From assembly GCA_963930655.1 (NCBI GenBank), contig OZ005619.1:19119752-19183751 (forward strand): a DNA stretch of 64,000 bases, written 5' to 3'. Position 1 is the first letter of the stretch. Each line of letters begins with the position of its first letter. Shown here piece after piece: positions 12,636-25,600 of the stretch. Both the position numbers and the translations under genes were made by a program. This DNA is from Myrica gale. Its lineage: Eukaryota; Streptophyta; Magnoliopsida; Fagales; Myricaceae. The notes below the pieces were generated by a model that made no database searches, was not told where the DNA came from, and saw nothing but the letters and a program-made list of their open reading frames with translations.

Positions 12636-14138
12636 GTAAGTCCTTCATTCCTTGATCACATTTTGGTTTTGTACTACGTCTGGCAGAGCTTTATACTCTC
12701 TGTTCGTGACATGCTTCCTTTCCCTTTCCAATATTTCGTGGTACTAGGGAATCGTTGTTTTACGCTGTGTTTTGCTTTTACAACTTGACGCCCAATAACA
12801 ATATCATCATTTGCGGCAATGGGTCCGTTCTTGTTTTACTTTGATGTTTTTATTTTCTGTGTGAGGTTTTCATACCAACCAATCGCTAGCCAAAACACCC
12901 AAAAGGTGTTTGTTGGAAGACCTGCTCGGACTTTATCCTTCCCAATTTGTTACTTTGGAAAGGCCTTTATCAAGTTTTACGGCCTAGGAGGTTTGCAATT
13001 TTCTGCCTCTTCAGCTTTGAGGTGTAGCTCAGAAACCAGTGCTAACAAGAAATAATCGAAGACTTCCTTATCTTGAAATGAAAAATCAACATCCTTATGT
13101 CCCGATCGCAACAGTGATGATTTGATCGTGCTCAATGTAGCCAACTTAGGAAGATGGTTGTTTTTGGCTGTGCGAGTGTAATTCGAAGGGACTGTAGGCT
13201 GGCGTAACAACTGGTTCTCGAGATCATCTCTCTAAATCATATTTAGCGAAGTAGCTGGGAAGTTTCTCTATGTTTGGTGACAATTGCCCCATATGGAACA
13301 TAACTAGTCACCCTCATACGTTATTGTAACAATTCTTTCATTCTTTCAAACACATTATCGCGCCCTCTAGGACCTTAGATTGCCTTTGAGTCCAGGTTTC
13401 AAACGAAAGTTCTGAGAACTCTTGTCAATTGGCAATTGCCAAAAAGTTGACGTTTCTAGGAAGGAGTGTGATGACCAATATCTATGTGTCAATCAGCTGA
13501 AGAAGGAATTAAATGTGTCGTCATCTATAGATTCTTTTCTGTTGGGTAAAATATCGGCTGAGGTTTTTAGACGGTATAACATCTGTTCGGCGCATGAGTT
13601 GGACTTGCGCTGTCAAATAAGGTTAAGAAAGCACTTGGTTGGTCATCAGTCAAGAATTTTATTTGGGATTGTTGTGATGCATTGCAGAATAATATGGAAG
13701 ATAATTGGTGGCTTCTAGAGAACGGATAAAAGCTGATCCATAAAACAGTTTTTTTTTTCTGTGCATTGTTAATTCTAAAGAGATGTTGGCATCCTTCTTT
13801 CTATGGTGTCAACTTCGATTCTTGAATAATCAACATCACTTCTGCTTTGATTTTATCAAAGATTCCCTTTTTATGTGGAAAGGTTGCTGTCAATCAATAT
13901 CAGTCATCCCTTGTATTTCAAAATTTCTCATCTCTAATTACTTATCAAAAAAAAATTTCTCATCTCTAATTGAAAAGCCTGGAGAGTTAAGTCTTATGTG
14001 TTTTGCCTTTTTGTCTGTCATCTAGTCCTGTTTGGTGAACCTTAAGGTTGTTTGTTATGCCTGCCTGCTTTGCCATGTGTAAAGGGTTGTCTGCTGCCAT
14101 GCAAATATTCAGCCTTTTTGAATTTTTCAAAAATGCAG
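12636..14138 (+). other. Probable 5' UTR intron of the HSP70-8-like gene
   Basis: A good donor (GAGCA then GTAAGT, 12636) and a good acceptor (AAATGCAG, ending 14138) bracket this 1.5-kb stretch, and the first coding ATG follows the acceptor by two bases. Sequence before 12636 is pyrimidine-rich and leader-like. The intron has scattered short open frames but no supported gene. Inferred from splice signals only. Confidence 0.55.
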
Positions 14139-14140
14139 GA

Positions 14141-15859
14141 ATGGCTGAACCAGCATACACTGTGGCATCAGATAGTGAAACTACAGGGGAGGAGAAATCT
14201 TCTTTCGCTTTTCCAGAGATTGCAATTGGAATTGACATTGGCACTTCACAATGCAGAGTTGCAGTGTGGAATGGTTCCCAAGTAGAGGTCCTTAAAAATA
14301 GTAGGAACCAAAAGATGATGCGATCATATGTCACATTCAAAGATGATGTTCCTTCAGGTGGAGTCAGCAATCAACTCTCCCATGAGAGTGAAATGTTATC
14401 TGGAGCTGCAATCTTCAACATGAAACGCTTAATTGGCAGAGTTGACACTGATCCAGTTGTTCATGTTAGCGAAAACCTTCCATTTTTGGTACAAACATTG
14501 GACATTGGTGTTCGCCCACTGATTGCAGCCTTGGTTAACAATGCTTGGAGATCCACCACTCCTGAAGAAGTCCTTGCAATATATCTTGTGGAGTTAAGAG
14601 CAATGGCTGAGTTGGCTTTAAAGCGGCCAATAAGAAATGTTGTTTTGACAATTCCTGTTTCATTTAGTCGCTTCCAGGTGACCCGAATTGAAAGAGCTTG
14701 TGCCATGGCTGGCTTTCATGTCCTAAGACTGATGCCTGAACCAACGGCTGTGGCACTGTTGTATGCACAGCAGCAGCAACAGTGTGTACATGAAAATATG
14801 GGCAGTGGAAGTGAGAAGATAGCACTCATATTCAATATGGGTGCTGGCTATTCTGATGTAGCTGTCACTGCTACAGCTGGTGGAGTTTCGCAGATAAAAT
14901 CCTTAGCTGGAAGTGCTATAGGAGGAGAAGACATCCTTCAGAATATGATACGACATCTGTTGCCTGATTTGGATATCCTCTTCTCGAACCATGGAATCAA
15001 TGAGATCAAATCAATGGGATTGCTTCGAGTTGCAACCCAGGATGCAATCCACAAGCTTTCCTCCCAGACCAGTGTTCAAATCGATGTTGACTTGGGAAAT
15101 GGATCAAAAATATGTAAGGTTGTGCACCAGGAGGAATTTCAGGAAGTCAACGGAAAGGTGTTTGAGAAATGTGAGAGCCTCATAATACAATGCTTGCGTG
15201 ATGCCAAGGTAGAACCTGAAGATGTGGCTGATGTAATTACTGTAGGAGGATGTTCAAATATTCCCAAGATAAAGAATCTTGTCATGAGTGTATGTAAAAG
15301 ACAGGAGCTGTACAAAGGGATGAACCCATTGGAAGCTGCTGTAATTGGGGCGGCACTAGAAGGAGCAGTGGCTTCTGGCATCAACGATCCATTTGGAAGT
15401 TTGGACCTGTTAACCATTCAAGTCACTCCACTTGCCCTTGGGATTCAAGCTGATGGCAATAGTTTTGTACCTGTTATACCCAGAAACACTACTATGCCAG
15501 CACGGAAAGAGTTAGTTTTCACTACTGTCCATGATAATCAAACTGAGGCGCTAATTGTTGTATACGAAGGTGAAGGGAAGATGGCGGAAGAGAATCATCT
15601 GCTGGGTTATTTCAAGCTCACGGGTATTCCTCCTGCCCCCAAGGGAGTTCCGGAGATAAATGTTTGCATGGACATTGATGCCTCAAATGTGCTGAGAGTT
15701 TTCGCTGGTGTTGTACTGCCAGGATCTAAAAATCCGCCAATTCCTTTCATGGAAGTTAGGATGCCAACAGTTGATGACGGACATGGTTGGTGTGCCGAAG
15801 CTCTACAGAGGACTTATGGGTCTAGACTGGACTTAGTTACTGTTCAGAAGAAGATATAG
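14141..15859 (+). CDS. HSP70-8: Short Hsp70 family protein, HSP70-8 / HSP70T-2-like
   Basis: This is a cytosolic Hsp70-family ATPase of the divergent truncated plant branch. A single coding exon gives 572 aa against about 650 for canonical Hsp70. The ATP-binding motifs are altered but recognisable: phosphate-1 GIDIGTSQCRVAVW (residues 30-43), the TIPVSFSRFQ segment, the LMPEPTAVALLYA connecting region, and VITVGGCSNIPKI for the adenosine motif. A beta-type substrate-binding region follows (VTPLALGIQ, VIPRNTTMPARK, LLGYFKLTGIPPAPKG). The helical lid and the EEVD tail are absent, as known for this branch. I chose the Met at 14141 because a splice acceptor sits two bases before it; a further 31 codons upstream are open but read as intron. 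The role in heat response is inferred from the family. Confidence 0.93.
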   Translation: MAEPAYTVASDSETTGEEKSSFAFPEIAIGIDIGTSQCRVAVWNGSQVEVLKNSRNQKMMRSYVTFKDDVPSGGVSNQLSHESEMLSGAAIFNMKRLIGRVDTDPVVHVSENLPFLVQTLDIGVRPLIAALVNNAWRSTTPEEVLAIYLVELRAMAELALKRPIRNVVLTIPVSFSRFQVTRIERACAMAGFHVLRLMPEPTAVALLYAQQQQQCVHENMGSGSEKIALIFNMGAGYSDVAVTATAGGVSQIKSLAGSAIGGEDILQNMIRHLLPDLDILFSNHGINEIKSMGLLRVATQDAIHKLSSQTSVQIDVDLGNGSKICKVVHQEEFQEVNGKVFEKCESLIIQCLRDAKVEPEDVADVITVGGCSNIPKIKNLVMSVCKRQELYKGMNPLEAAVIGAALEGAVASGINDPFGSLDLLTIQVTPLALGIQADGNSFVPVIPRNTTMPARKELVFTTVHDNQTEALIVVYEGEGKMAEENHLLGYFKLTGIPPAPKGVPEINVCMDIDASNVLRVFAGVVLPGSKNPPIPFMEVRMPTVDDGHGWCAEALQRTYGSRLDLVTVQKKI

Positions 15860-15990
15860 TGGTGAGATGGGATGTAAATATGTAGTGATATTCCATGCTC
15901 ATTTAAGTGTTGTTCTGTGTTTCTAGTGATCCTGACTCACCTATTTTCTGCAGATCAGCTGTAAGGTAGTACTTCATTTACGTGTGTTTC

Positions 15991-15996
15991 AATAAA
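15991..15996 (+). terminator. Candidate poly(A) signal of the HSP70-8-like gene
   Basis: An AATAAA lies 132 bp after the stop codon in T-rich sequence on the same strand. It is a good match to a plant near-upstream element, but no transcript end is available. Confidence 0.45.
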
Positions 15997-18900
15997 TGTG
16001 GACTTGTTGAAATTAAATTGGCTGCTTCTTTGCCAAGTCGGGTGTCGTGAAGATTCAAACTGCAGTAATGCTATCTTCGTAGGATTTTCCAAGGAAATTT
16101 GGCACTCTGTTATATAAGGTCAACTGCTTACTCATCTAGTTGGCATGCATAGAACCTGGCTAATATGAACAAGTGAAAATTAACAACATTGGTTTTTCTT
16201 GCGTGAATGGTGAAAACGATGCTTATCAGTTGAGGTTATATGAAAAATTTCTCTCATCCCTCGTACATCATGTGTGGTTATAAGTGTTTGCTGAAAATAA
16301 CAGGAAGTCTTATTGACATTTGTTCCGCACTTAATTGACTAACTCGATATGCCATTAATGTAAACCTGTTAAGAATTTATTCCCCACCAAAGAGGTACCG
16401 AGTTGTGGTTCTCCAACTACTAGGTATGCAACTGATGTGGGGATGTTGAGGATTTACTTGCCGGAAAAGAACAGTATAATAAGTTAATGTTTCGTTAAAT
16501 GAGACAAAGTAGTGGGTTCTCCTTTGTTAGAAAAGGGGCTCATCTATATATAGATCTAAGTTGGCCAAAATCATCCCTTGCTATGCTCATCTCCTTGGCT
16601 CCATACAAGTAGCTAGTATGGGCACTGGCATTAAGAGCATCTCAATATATAAGTCTTGCCAGAAAGAGAAGTTCATTACAGACTAGTAATCTTCTTCGGA
16701 AAAAAAAATTCAGTAAATAACTCCACGTTTGTTTTAACAATAATGGGGTGCGTCTCTTTATACATTTTAACATCCTCCCAAAATCCTCCGAGATGTATTA
16801 TTCCAGGGTGAATTTTAATGAAATTTATTTGTTTGGGACTTGTACTGTAGCTGCGTGTCCTAGCGACATGATTGTATGTGTTTTTTTTCACAATAGCGAG
16901 ATGAAGATGACCCCTATGGCCTACATAAATAACATGGATGACGGTATTGTCGGTGGCTGTTAATAAGGAAGCGGGAGGTCGAATGTACCCCAGATGTCTC
17001 TTTGAACGCAAGACGTCTGATAATACAGTAACGCATGCTCAGAGAAAGCACTTTCTATACGTATGCTTCCAATCATCAAGCAGGAAATTTGAGAAAGGGT
17101 AATGCAGACTTACTATTTGATGCAGGGGGATCCGACCCAGATGATGCAGAGCTGTCGGATTGTTCATTGATGGCGCTGAATTACCTGGAGCGGGAGGATC
17201 AGCGCAAAATTGGCAAGAAATCGTGATTTAGCCTAATTGGGACAGTTTCCGTGCACGTGTCGGTATTTTGGCCGTAACTTTCACCCGTGACCCCAATTCG
17301 GAAAGCTCTTTTCGGCGCGCACGTCATAGCCACCCAGCTACGCTCGGTGCACCTCGTTTCGAGCCCCAAATCCGCTGATTTCCTTTTCAAAACCCTGATT
17401 TTAGTTAATTTTTGCTATTTATGGTAATTTCCTTTTTGTCGATTAGGAAATAAATTAGAATCCGATTTGAGCCAAATTTTTTGGCAATCATCTGATTTCT
17501 TTCCGTATTTCTTTTTGGTAAGGTTTTTAGAGTTTTGCCATTTTGGGCAAAATTCCATTTAAGGTCGATTTCCAGCTATTTTAACCCAGCTTGTGGGTTA
17601 ATTCGAACCATTCCTGATTATTACGAATTTTATTAAATCCAGAGTATTTTCTGAATTCTTGGGTCGAAATTCTCTATTTTCCTTCTCGCAAATTGCCTTT
17701 TGTTTAGCCTACAGAATAATCTCTATTCTGTAAGGCGTCACTAGTCCAGAAACAAAGCTCGAGGGTGACTATTGAGCCTTTGCAGGATGTCGTGGAATCT
17801 GTAGTACTGGTCATTTTAGTTCAGCTAACTCCTTATTTCAAGCAGTTCACTCTATGCATCCTTAGACCACAAGGTATTCGTTTTTCGTTTGTGTAAATGA
17901 TCTCGTTGGTTATTTCTAAGAAGATACTGTCACAAAAATTCTGCAGGTGGTGATGTTGCACAGCTTATGTTTTAGGCAAGCCGAAATTGGCATTCAGATT
18001 ATGGCATTGATCATGGTAGATGGAAGGGATTACTGGATTAGGATCTACAACTCTGCCATTTGAACCAGGTTGTCGTTTTTTCCTTTTACAACTGGACAGA
18101 TCAGAAAATCAGATTTTAACCTCCTTACGCAAAACGATGAGCAAGATGAACCTTCCCATCCAACGGATTGTGGTTGCCCATAATAGTTCAAGGACTATTA
18201 TTACATAGGGATAGGGGCGTCATACTGTCCAACAAAACTCTCAGTTCAGAAGCAATGTCAATGACTCAAATCCATGGGCATTGTCAGCACAACCTCTCTG
18301 GTCAATATTCACCTGAGGAGCTCAAAGAAAGCCGAAGGAAGTCAGGGGACGCATTCAAACCCGCAAACAACCAAGGAATAAACTCCAAAGACTAACAGTA
18401 GCAGTACAAAACACTGGCCCTTGTCCACATTGAAACATGCTCTGGAGCTAAAATACAAAGCCCAAATTTGGGACGAGTGAAGCAGCAGGAGACTCCAAAT
18501 GAAAGGACACAGGAATTTCTAATGTCACCACTCAAGTAAAGAGTACCTTGATTCCAAAACGCCACCAGGTTCACGACAAAACGCCATCCCCATAACCATA
18601 AATTAACCCGTATGTGCATGCAAGTGTACAAGTTAGTATTTGTCAATTTCAAGTCCCAACACAATCCTCTCTCTTCTTTTCTGATACCCATCAGGCCATC
18701 AACATAAATAATACAAACTCCGTTTTGACTTCTCAAACAACAAAACCCGACACATATTCCTACCCAACTCTGCTCGCGTTGAAACCAACATATATATATT
18801 ATCAGAGACTTCACCAACTGATACAAGAAGAAGATCACTATAAAAATGGAGGTTTTTCAAATTTGATTATTTTTTATTATAAACAAAAGTCCAACCACGT

Positions 18901-19391
18901 AGCTCCAAAAGATTCTATCACCTTCATAATATTAAAAGAAGGAACTATCTCGTCTTCACAAACAACAAAAAAATAAGATTATATAACGACTTTTGAATCG
19001 GAACAGATATTTCTTTTCAAAGCTTTGGTTCTTTTCGTACAGTTATATTTCCCACCCATATGATTTCCAAAGCAGTGTTCGCCGTCTCGACCACGCTTTC
19101 TTGTTCCCATGCATGCTTTTGCCTCTCCTCCAGAGCCCAAAACGTAGACTTTTGTGAATGCCACGAAGCTCAAAATTGGACATGGCGGTGCACGCCATCT
19201 CACATCCCGCCTAGCACGTCGCTGTAATATTTTTTTTCTGTTTTTCTTCTTGGGTCTTGATAATCAACGCACGAGGAAACTTGGAACTGAGGAATAATTA
19301 ATCAATTATTAGCAGTAATGTCAAGGACTGTTAATTCGATATGTACTCTTTTTTCTCCCTTTCTTTTTTGCTCTTGGATTGCTGGATTCGT
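15997..19391. other. Intergenic, nothing recognised
   Basis: This lies between the HSP70-8-like gene and the SEC14-like gene. 17200-17760 has an uneven composition (GC-rich start, then TTT-rich) that recalls LTR or leader DNA, but no ends, duplication or coding motif support that. Only short unassigned frames are present elsewhere. The part near 19391 probably holds the 3' UTR of the SEC14-like gene. Confidence 0.4.
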
Positions 19392-22300
19392 TCAGAAACG
19401 TTGGGATACGGACGCGTGGCGGCGTCTGAGATGTGGAGAGACGATGGAGATTAGGCCACCCAGTGGGGGCCTCATCTTTGACCTGTAAATCATCTCGTCA
19501 TACGGCCTTCTGTAGAACTTCAAAAAAGGCAGGAACGACTCCCGAGACCTGTCGGCCTTGCTGACGTGGCTCTCCTTGCGGAAGAACATGGCCGGTGATT
19601 GGAGGAACGAGGGACGTGGTGTCCGCGGGTGAGCGATCTTAACAGACTCAATGCCCGTGGTACGCTGCGGCAACGGGGTTGAAGGGAACAGAGATTTCCT
19701 CGACGGCCGAATACTCCCACCACCGTACATGCTTGCCGGTGGCGTTCTGGCAGCCTGTGACGCGAACGAGAATGACCGTGCGTTGAGTGGAGAGATGAGT
19801 GCGGGGCCTTGACTGTAGAGTGTGGTGGATCCCACTTTGGATGCCGACGTGTCCGCTAAACTTAGGTACCAAGGTTTCAGCGAGTCGAAGTGGTGTGAGA
19901 CAGTGAACGAGAATCGGGACGACGAACACGAGCCAATCTTGGCCGTCGCCTTCACTGACGAAGGGTCAAATCGAAGGGACGAAGCTCGTGGGTACGTTGA
20001 GAAGTCGTTGAAGTCCAATGATTCTTCGAAATCCAAAGACGACACCATAATCGTGACCGCTGATAGCTCAACGAAAGGTCGTACACCCTGCAGCCATAAA
20101 ACAAACAGAGTCACGAACTATGTCCAGCTATGTCCAGTATCTATAAAATCTGCCACACCATGTGGAATTCAATTAGCTTGCAAATGGAATCGGCCACACT
20201 TTGCCTCTTCCAGAACCCAGATCATATCTCCATTTGACTTTTGATTAAAGACAAAAACCTCAACATTTCAGCTCATGAATTTCAACTAGTTTATGTAATT
20301 TAAACTCCACTTGCTTTTACTTCAATTATCAGCTTCAATCTTCGCTCCAGTAGATTATGACCCAATTGTGGAAACCCAAAAGTAAGAGATAAGCATGTTA
20401 GAACAAAGAACCAACCCGACCAAAAGAACAGAACTGTGAAACGGTTTGTTCTTCAATTGACTAATTAAGCCTGATGGTCGAAAGGTGACAAAAACAGCAG
20501 CATGCAAAATTTAACTGTATTAGGACTTTTTTCCCCGTGAGCTGGACTCTGCAAATATATTGTGAGTGGTGGGTACATGGAGGACTACCAAAAAAGGGAG
20601 GTTTTTTTTTACCTTCCACAGATAAGAGAAGAGAGAAGGAGGGTCTATGACAAAAGCCTTGGATAGCCGGCCTGGGTAGTATTCCACTACGATTTTCAGT
20701 GTAGCCAGCAATAGATTCATAAAAGCTGATGCAGACCTGAAAAAGCCTGTAAACACCACGCTTCCAAAAAATAAGCTCAATGGTTATCCCTAAAAAAAAG
20801 TATCTTGCTCGATGATATTAAAAAGGTTAGAAAGTTAACGAAAACATGAACTTTGTTATTAGTTTATTAAGCGTGATTGGAATACGCAAAGGCTGAGCAC
20901 TGCAGAAGATTATCAGTACTGGCAAAGCGGGAAAAAGAGAATCCTGGGTACTTCTGCTAGAGATCAAATATTTAAGGAAGCTACAGCTTTGAAATTGACG
21001 AATTCTAGAAGAGTATGAGGCTCCAATTCCCGATAGTACCCCTATACTACCAAACTATTATTTGGACCTGACCACGACACTTCAGGGTACTCCAGACACT
21101 TTCTGAGAATATCTCAGACACTGCCGGTGCTCCGACATAGTGGCGTGCTTGGTCTCTTTAACTAGGCTGCTACAGCAGCGTGCGTACAAATTTAAGGTCA
21201 ATAGTTCAAAAATGACTACAACCAGAAACCGATTTCAAAGCTATGTTATATTCGAGAAGGAGAATAGGGTTATTCCTACGGCATGACTTACTTCCGTCGA
21301 AAAGAATAACGAAGTGCTCGACGTTTTTGGGCATGGTTTGAATGGCCACCTCCAGGGTAAACACCAGCAAACGAGTAAACCTACGACATTAAAAAACGGG
21401 TAGATTGTCTAGTATAGAGTCAAACAGTGAGATTTTGAACAATGTCGATGCTGCAAAAGAAAAAATATTCCTGGTTCGTGTTTGGCCACTCACAGTTTCT
21501 GGGAATGGAATTTCTGGTAATCTTGCTTGATCCGGAAAACCTGTAACAATGGTCGAATTTTTTCTCAGTTTCTTTCCACCCTTTCAAGCATTTTGAAGAA
21601 AATTTATAGAGCGCGAATTACCAAAACAGGTCTTGATTCTTCGTCGTGACCGGCCACATAAGCAGCGCCTTCAGCAAGCTCAGCTGAGAACTCATCTGCT
21701 ATCAAATGGTCTATATCGAAAAGGAAAAAAAAAATTACAAACAATGTAAAATAATAACCACATAAGCAATGCCTTCAGTTTTGAATTCCTTTCCGTTTTT
21801 TTTTTTCTATCGCGGAGAAGTGACTTTAATCATTTCCGGGAATTAAACTTTAACGCATAATTCAAAGTGGAAAAGTAAGATTCTTTGCTCAGTAGGACAA
21901 AAAGAAAAGAAGCTAGTATGGAAAAAAGTGCTTGTAGAGAACAACAGGTATAGCTTTCGAGAAGAAGAAGAAGGAAGCGGCTACCAGTGCAAATACTCTC
22001 TCTCCAAGAAAGACAAGCCCTTAAGCTCTTCGCGGCCTTCTTCACGCTATCTGCTTTTCCTTTCAGAAATCGTTCTACGCAAGCCTTGTTGCAGAACTTC
22101 TCCTGCAACCGACAATGCCACAGACGAGAGTTAGGCCATGAACAAATTTATAACTAGCTAGCTAGTTTATCCAGCGTACAGAGAACAACACCAAAAAATT
22201 AAGGAAAACACTTTCAGCTGAACATGCTACTATCCGCTATAGAAGGTGGACTACATAGTCAAGCAAACAGCTAAATCCAACTATTTCTTTAAAGAAACTA

Positions 22301-22503
22301 GAAACGGTAACAGTGACAAGGAGGTATGGAACGTCCGAGATGCTCAGTGCTCCAAGACAGGAAAGCTCAGCGACAAATAGTATGCCGGAGGTGAACCGGC
22401 CCACCTGCTTTAAGCTAAGTGGTGCTTGTTTTCTGAGAAGCTCCAGAACAGCCTCAACTCTGGCATCGTCATTCTGATCTCTCTGCTGCTCTTTCTTCCC
22501 CAT
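19392..22503 (-). CDS. SEC14-like / CRAL-TRIO domain protein
   Basis: CRAL-TRIO proteins bind and move phosphoinositides and other lipids between membranes. Seven exons join in frame: 22503-22405, 22102-21985, 21710-21622, 21540-21494, 21380-21292, 20746-20613, 20087-19392 (423 aa). The N-terminal CRAL-TRIO-N helices are near residues 12-70 ([13 protein letters not shown], then [11 protein letters not shown]). The lipid-binding domain is about 75-235, with [46 protein letters not shown] and LFSYLWKGVRPFVE. The last ~190 residues are Ser/Arg/Pro-rich and probably disordered, ending in a basic block ([18 protein letters not shown]). It resembles the Arabidopsis family that starts MGKKEQ (AT3G46450 from memory). 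The start is the first ATG after the leader. Confidence 0.9.
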
Positions 22504-22673
22504 TTCGAGAAAAAAACCTAGAATCTCCAAAAACAAAACACCAATATTCCAAACTTCAGCTTCACGCAACCATTAAAAACTTGCACTCGCAAGTAGTAGA
22601 GAGAGGGGACACAGAGATAGACAGAGATTGAAACTGAGATTTTAGTTGAATGTAAAGTGAGGCTAAGAGCCCG

Positions 22674-22681
22674 TATATATA
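22674..22681 (-). promoter_or_regulatory. TATA box candidate of the SEC14-like gene
   Basis: TATATATA lies about 170 bp upstream of the ATG at 22503 on the minus strand, placing a start site near 22640-22650 and a leader of about 140 nt. The region just downstream contains GAGAGA-type repeats common in plant leaders. Confidence 0.5.
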
Positions 22682-25600
22682 GCAAACGACGGCTAATAAC
22701 GCCGTTATGTACACATACCTACCCATGCAAGCGTTTAAAAAAAAAAAGGTCCAAACGTCAACACTGCTCTGGTCAATGAATGTATCACCCTAAACGCGGT
22801 ACGATTGCGATTCGTAACGGAAAGCGTCATCCGGCCCAACCCCCACTTGCAAGTCCCGTTATTATTGCCCTTTTCCCTCTTTGCCCCCTTCTTATTACTT
22901 AATGCTTCTTTAGTACATGCATTTAATTTCACAATTGCTTTGCCAAAACGGAGTTTCCCAATTTAGCCAGATAAGGTTTGTAGCCTGCGTCAGAGGGATC
23001 TGACACTGTACAGCTCTCATTTATGGAGGGAGAGTGGGGATTGTGGGACTCTCAACTGAAAAGGTTGCAATGGCATATGATGTAATTATGTGAGAGAGTC
23101 CACTGGGTCTCGGTAAATTCATTAAAAAAAATATAATGATAATTGTGTAGACCAAGGCTCTGTGTAATGATGTAGCTAAAAAGGAAAATCAGGCCCGTGA
23201 ACGGATATTACGGGATAATCAGACGTACGGATGAATCTGGCAATACAATAGTATTCTCACGTACTTCGGTTGCCACAAGTGTAACGAATTTATTTGGTAA
23301 TTAAAAAAATTGTTGGACCTTTTTTCGTACGTACATTGTATAGTTTTGCTTCACTTTTCTCTTGAAGATCTAAGTGCAGATGTAGACTTAAAAACTCCAA
23401 CTATTGTTAACGATGGCAAAGTCTTTGCTAAATTCGATCAGCAAGCAATGGAGAATCTCGTCACTTAGGACGTAGACCGACAGAGATGATCAAAAGGATC
23501 AAGTATACCACTCAGTCTTCACCCAGCTGTGAGCAGACACAAGCTGGGCATCCAGTGCGACAGCAAGTACTCTGCCATTAACTGTTGGCTCACATGTTCA
23601 AGTATCGAGCAAGAGGATTAATGCTTGTGGAAACACAGGAGACATTGGACATCAAGGCAAACACGAAGTCCCATAAGTCAAAACCTTGATACTTGTCGTT
23701 CCCTTGTTTTTCTCACATTAAAGTCCAAGTCCGTTATTGTTACGGCGAAGACCTTTAATTACCTGCCAAAGACCTTAAAAGCCCAGGACATTCTCCACGT
23801 GTAAAGTACTTTTAACTACATCTCTCGCTCTCTCTCTCTGTTTTTATATTTGTTAACCCGTGAGTTTTAGCTCGTACTAACACTTGCAAAATCTGAATAG
23901 TTTACTGTCGTCTGGAATTGGCCGTTTGCCCAATTTCGAAAGCCGAAGTCCCCAAAAAGAACAAACCCAACTAAAAGCAAGTTCTCGTCGCTTAACTCAT
24001 GGAAAGGGGACTAGGGGAGGCTGTGGGGGCATTGGATAAATAAGGTTAGGCATAGCCAAAGAGAAGTTTAGGCTTGTTCTTGAACTTCCCAAAGCTAAAG
24101 TTGTAAGCTTTATCGTGATGACTAAAATAATACCACAAATGTGGTATTTAGTAAACGATTTGTTTCATTTGTCCCCATTCAAATGTTCGACAGATTCTTC
24201 TCTTTACCTAAGCTTCTTTCATTTCCCTTTTGTCAAAGGATAATCTCTCTCTCTCTCTGAATATACAAATATGTGATACTTGATCAGGCTGGGTGGCATA
24301 GTTGGGGGAGAGATGATAGCTGTGGGGGTGGTGTATATGATACTGTTTCTTCACAGCCCTCCCACGTGGTCCAAGTGAAGAAAAGTCTGCTTCCTTATTC
24401 TCACCTACCGTTAAGACCCTTTTTTTTAGTTTTGCTTATTGATTTCAAATTTTGAAACACTACCCTCTCTCCCTCCCTCCCTTCTTGCCCCCGGCCCTCA
24501 ACGTGCTTCTCACACCCCACACACCACCACCAAGTTTAACCATGTATCATTATCATCGTTGAATCATGACCTTTTAAATTCAAATAACGTATTATTGCTT
24601 TCCTCTCTGGCTTCTATATACTCTCTCTCTCTCTCTCCTTCTCTGTTCCTCTCTTACCAAATAAAAACAAAATAAGGTGAAAAGTTAAACAGTCATATCG
24701 TTAAAATATTGGTGAAGTATATAGAAAAGTAGCAACTTGCCTACCGGTTTGGTGGACTTATGTCTGTTATTGTGACTTTATTTGGATAGGAGTACCGAGG
24801 GTCTTTGTCCAGATGAGTAAACCACGGCGATTCAGCTTTCAGATCATCAACGTATAACTTGTGATGTACAATTATATGAGCAACGTATATAAATTATATG
24901 CTTCGCTCCTTGCACTTTTGGGAACTTCTGTGAAACTTCTATGAGATGTGAAGGATTCTTCTTGACATTAATTCTCGCTCCCTCTGTTTTATCGTCAGCT
25001 TAGAGATGGTGGGAAACGCCTCACCGTATTTTAATACAAACAGAGCATATATGTCTATTTCTCATTGTCCTCTTCCATCAATTATTATTTCCTGCTTCTT
25101 TTTTCCATCTTAGATCTTAAATTTTAGTTTTTGAATGATTATAAGTGGTTTTAGTTCAGCAAATACACTACAAAAATAATTAAATGCTGCATACGAGAAA
25201 TGTTTAGGCAATCATCACCCAGAAAAAGTTTCCCCCTGCATTCCTTCCCAGTACCCACGCCCCGGCCAAATGAATCCATATGATTACGTTTTCCGTCCTC
25301 AATAGCTTTCATTGGAATTTTCGTCAATTGTGTCGCCACCTCTTCTCTCCACTGTCTGACGGTACTACTCTGAAGTTTTTTGTAGTTGTCCTCGTGCCAC
25401 TTTTCCCACCTCTGATCTCCATAGTAAATCTCACTTTTCTTACAATATTACTACGTCATTACAGAAAAACTTCTCGAATTTCCCCTCCATTTTATAATAA
25501 GAAATTGTACGATTTTCCTCTTATTTTAATGAATACTTTGGTATTATTCCTTACTTGTTATGAGGATATAAAGGCACATCATGTCTACTCGGGTATGCTA

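Noticed and set aside
12819-13055. Open frame of 78 codons in the HSP70-8 leader intron
   Set aside because: No domain, no splice partner, and it lies within a well-bounded intron.
17200-17760. LTR-like or retroelement-leader-like sequence after the HSP70-8-like gene
   Set aside because: Composition recalls LTR DNA, but I found no TG...CA ends, no duplicate copy, no target duplication and no coding motif.
19822-20244. Plus-strand open frame of 140 codons
   Set aside because: It overlaps the last exon of the SEC14-like gene on the other strand, whose frame is supported by homology and splicing.
24273-24455. Possible microRNA precursor around a GGGGG/CCC-rich stretch
   Set aside because: No long stem could be drawn and no known plant microRNA sequence matches.
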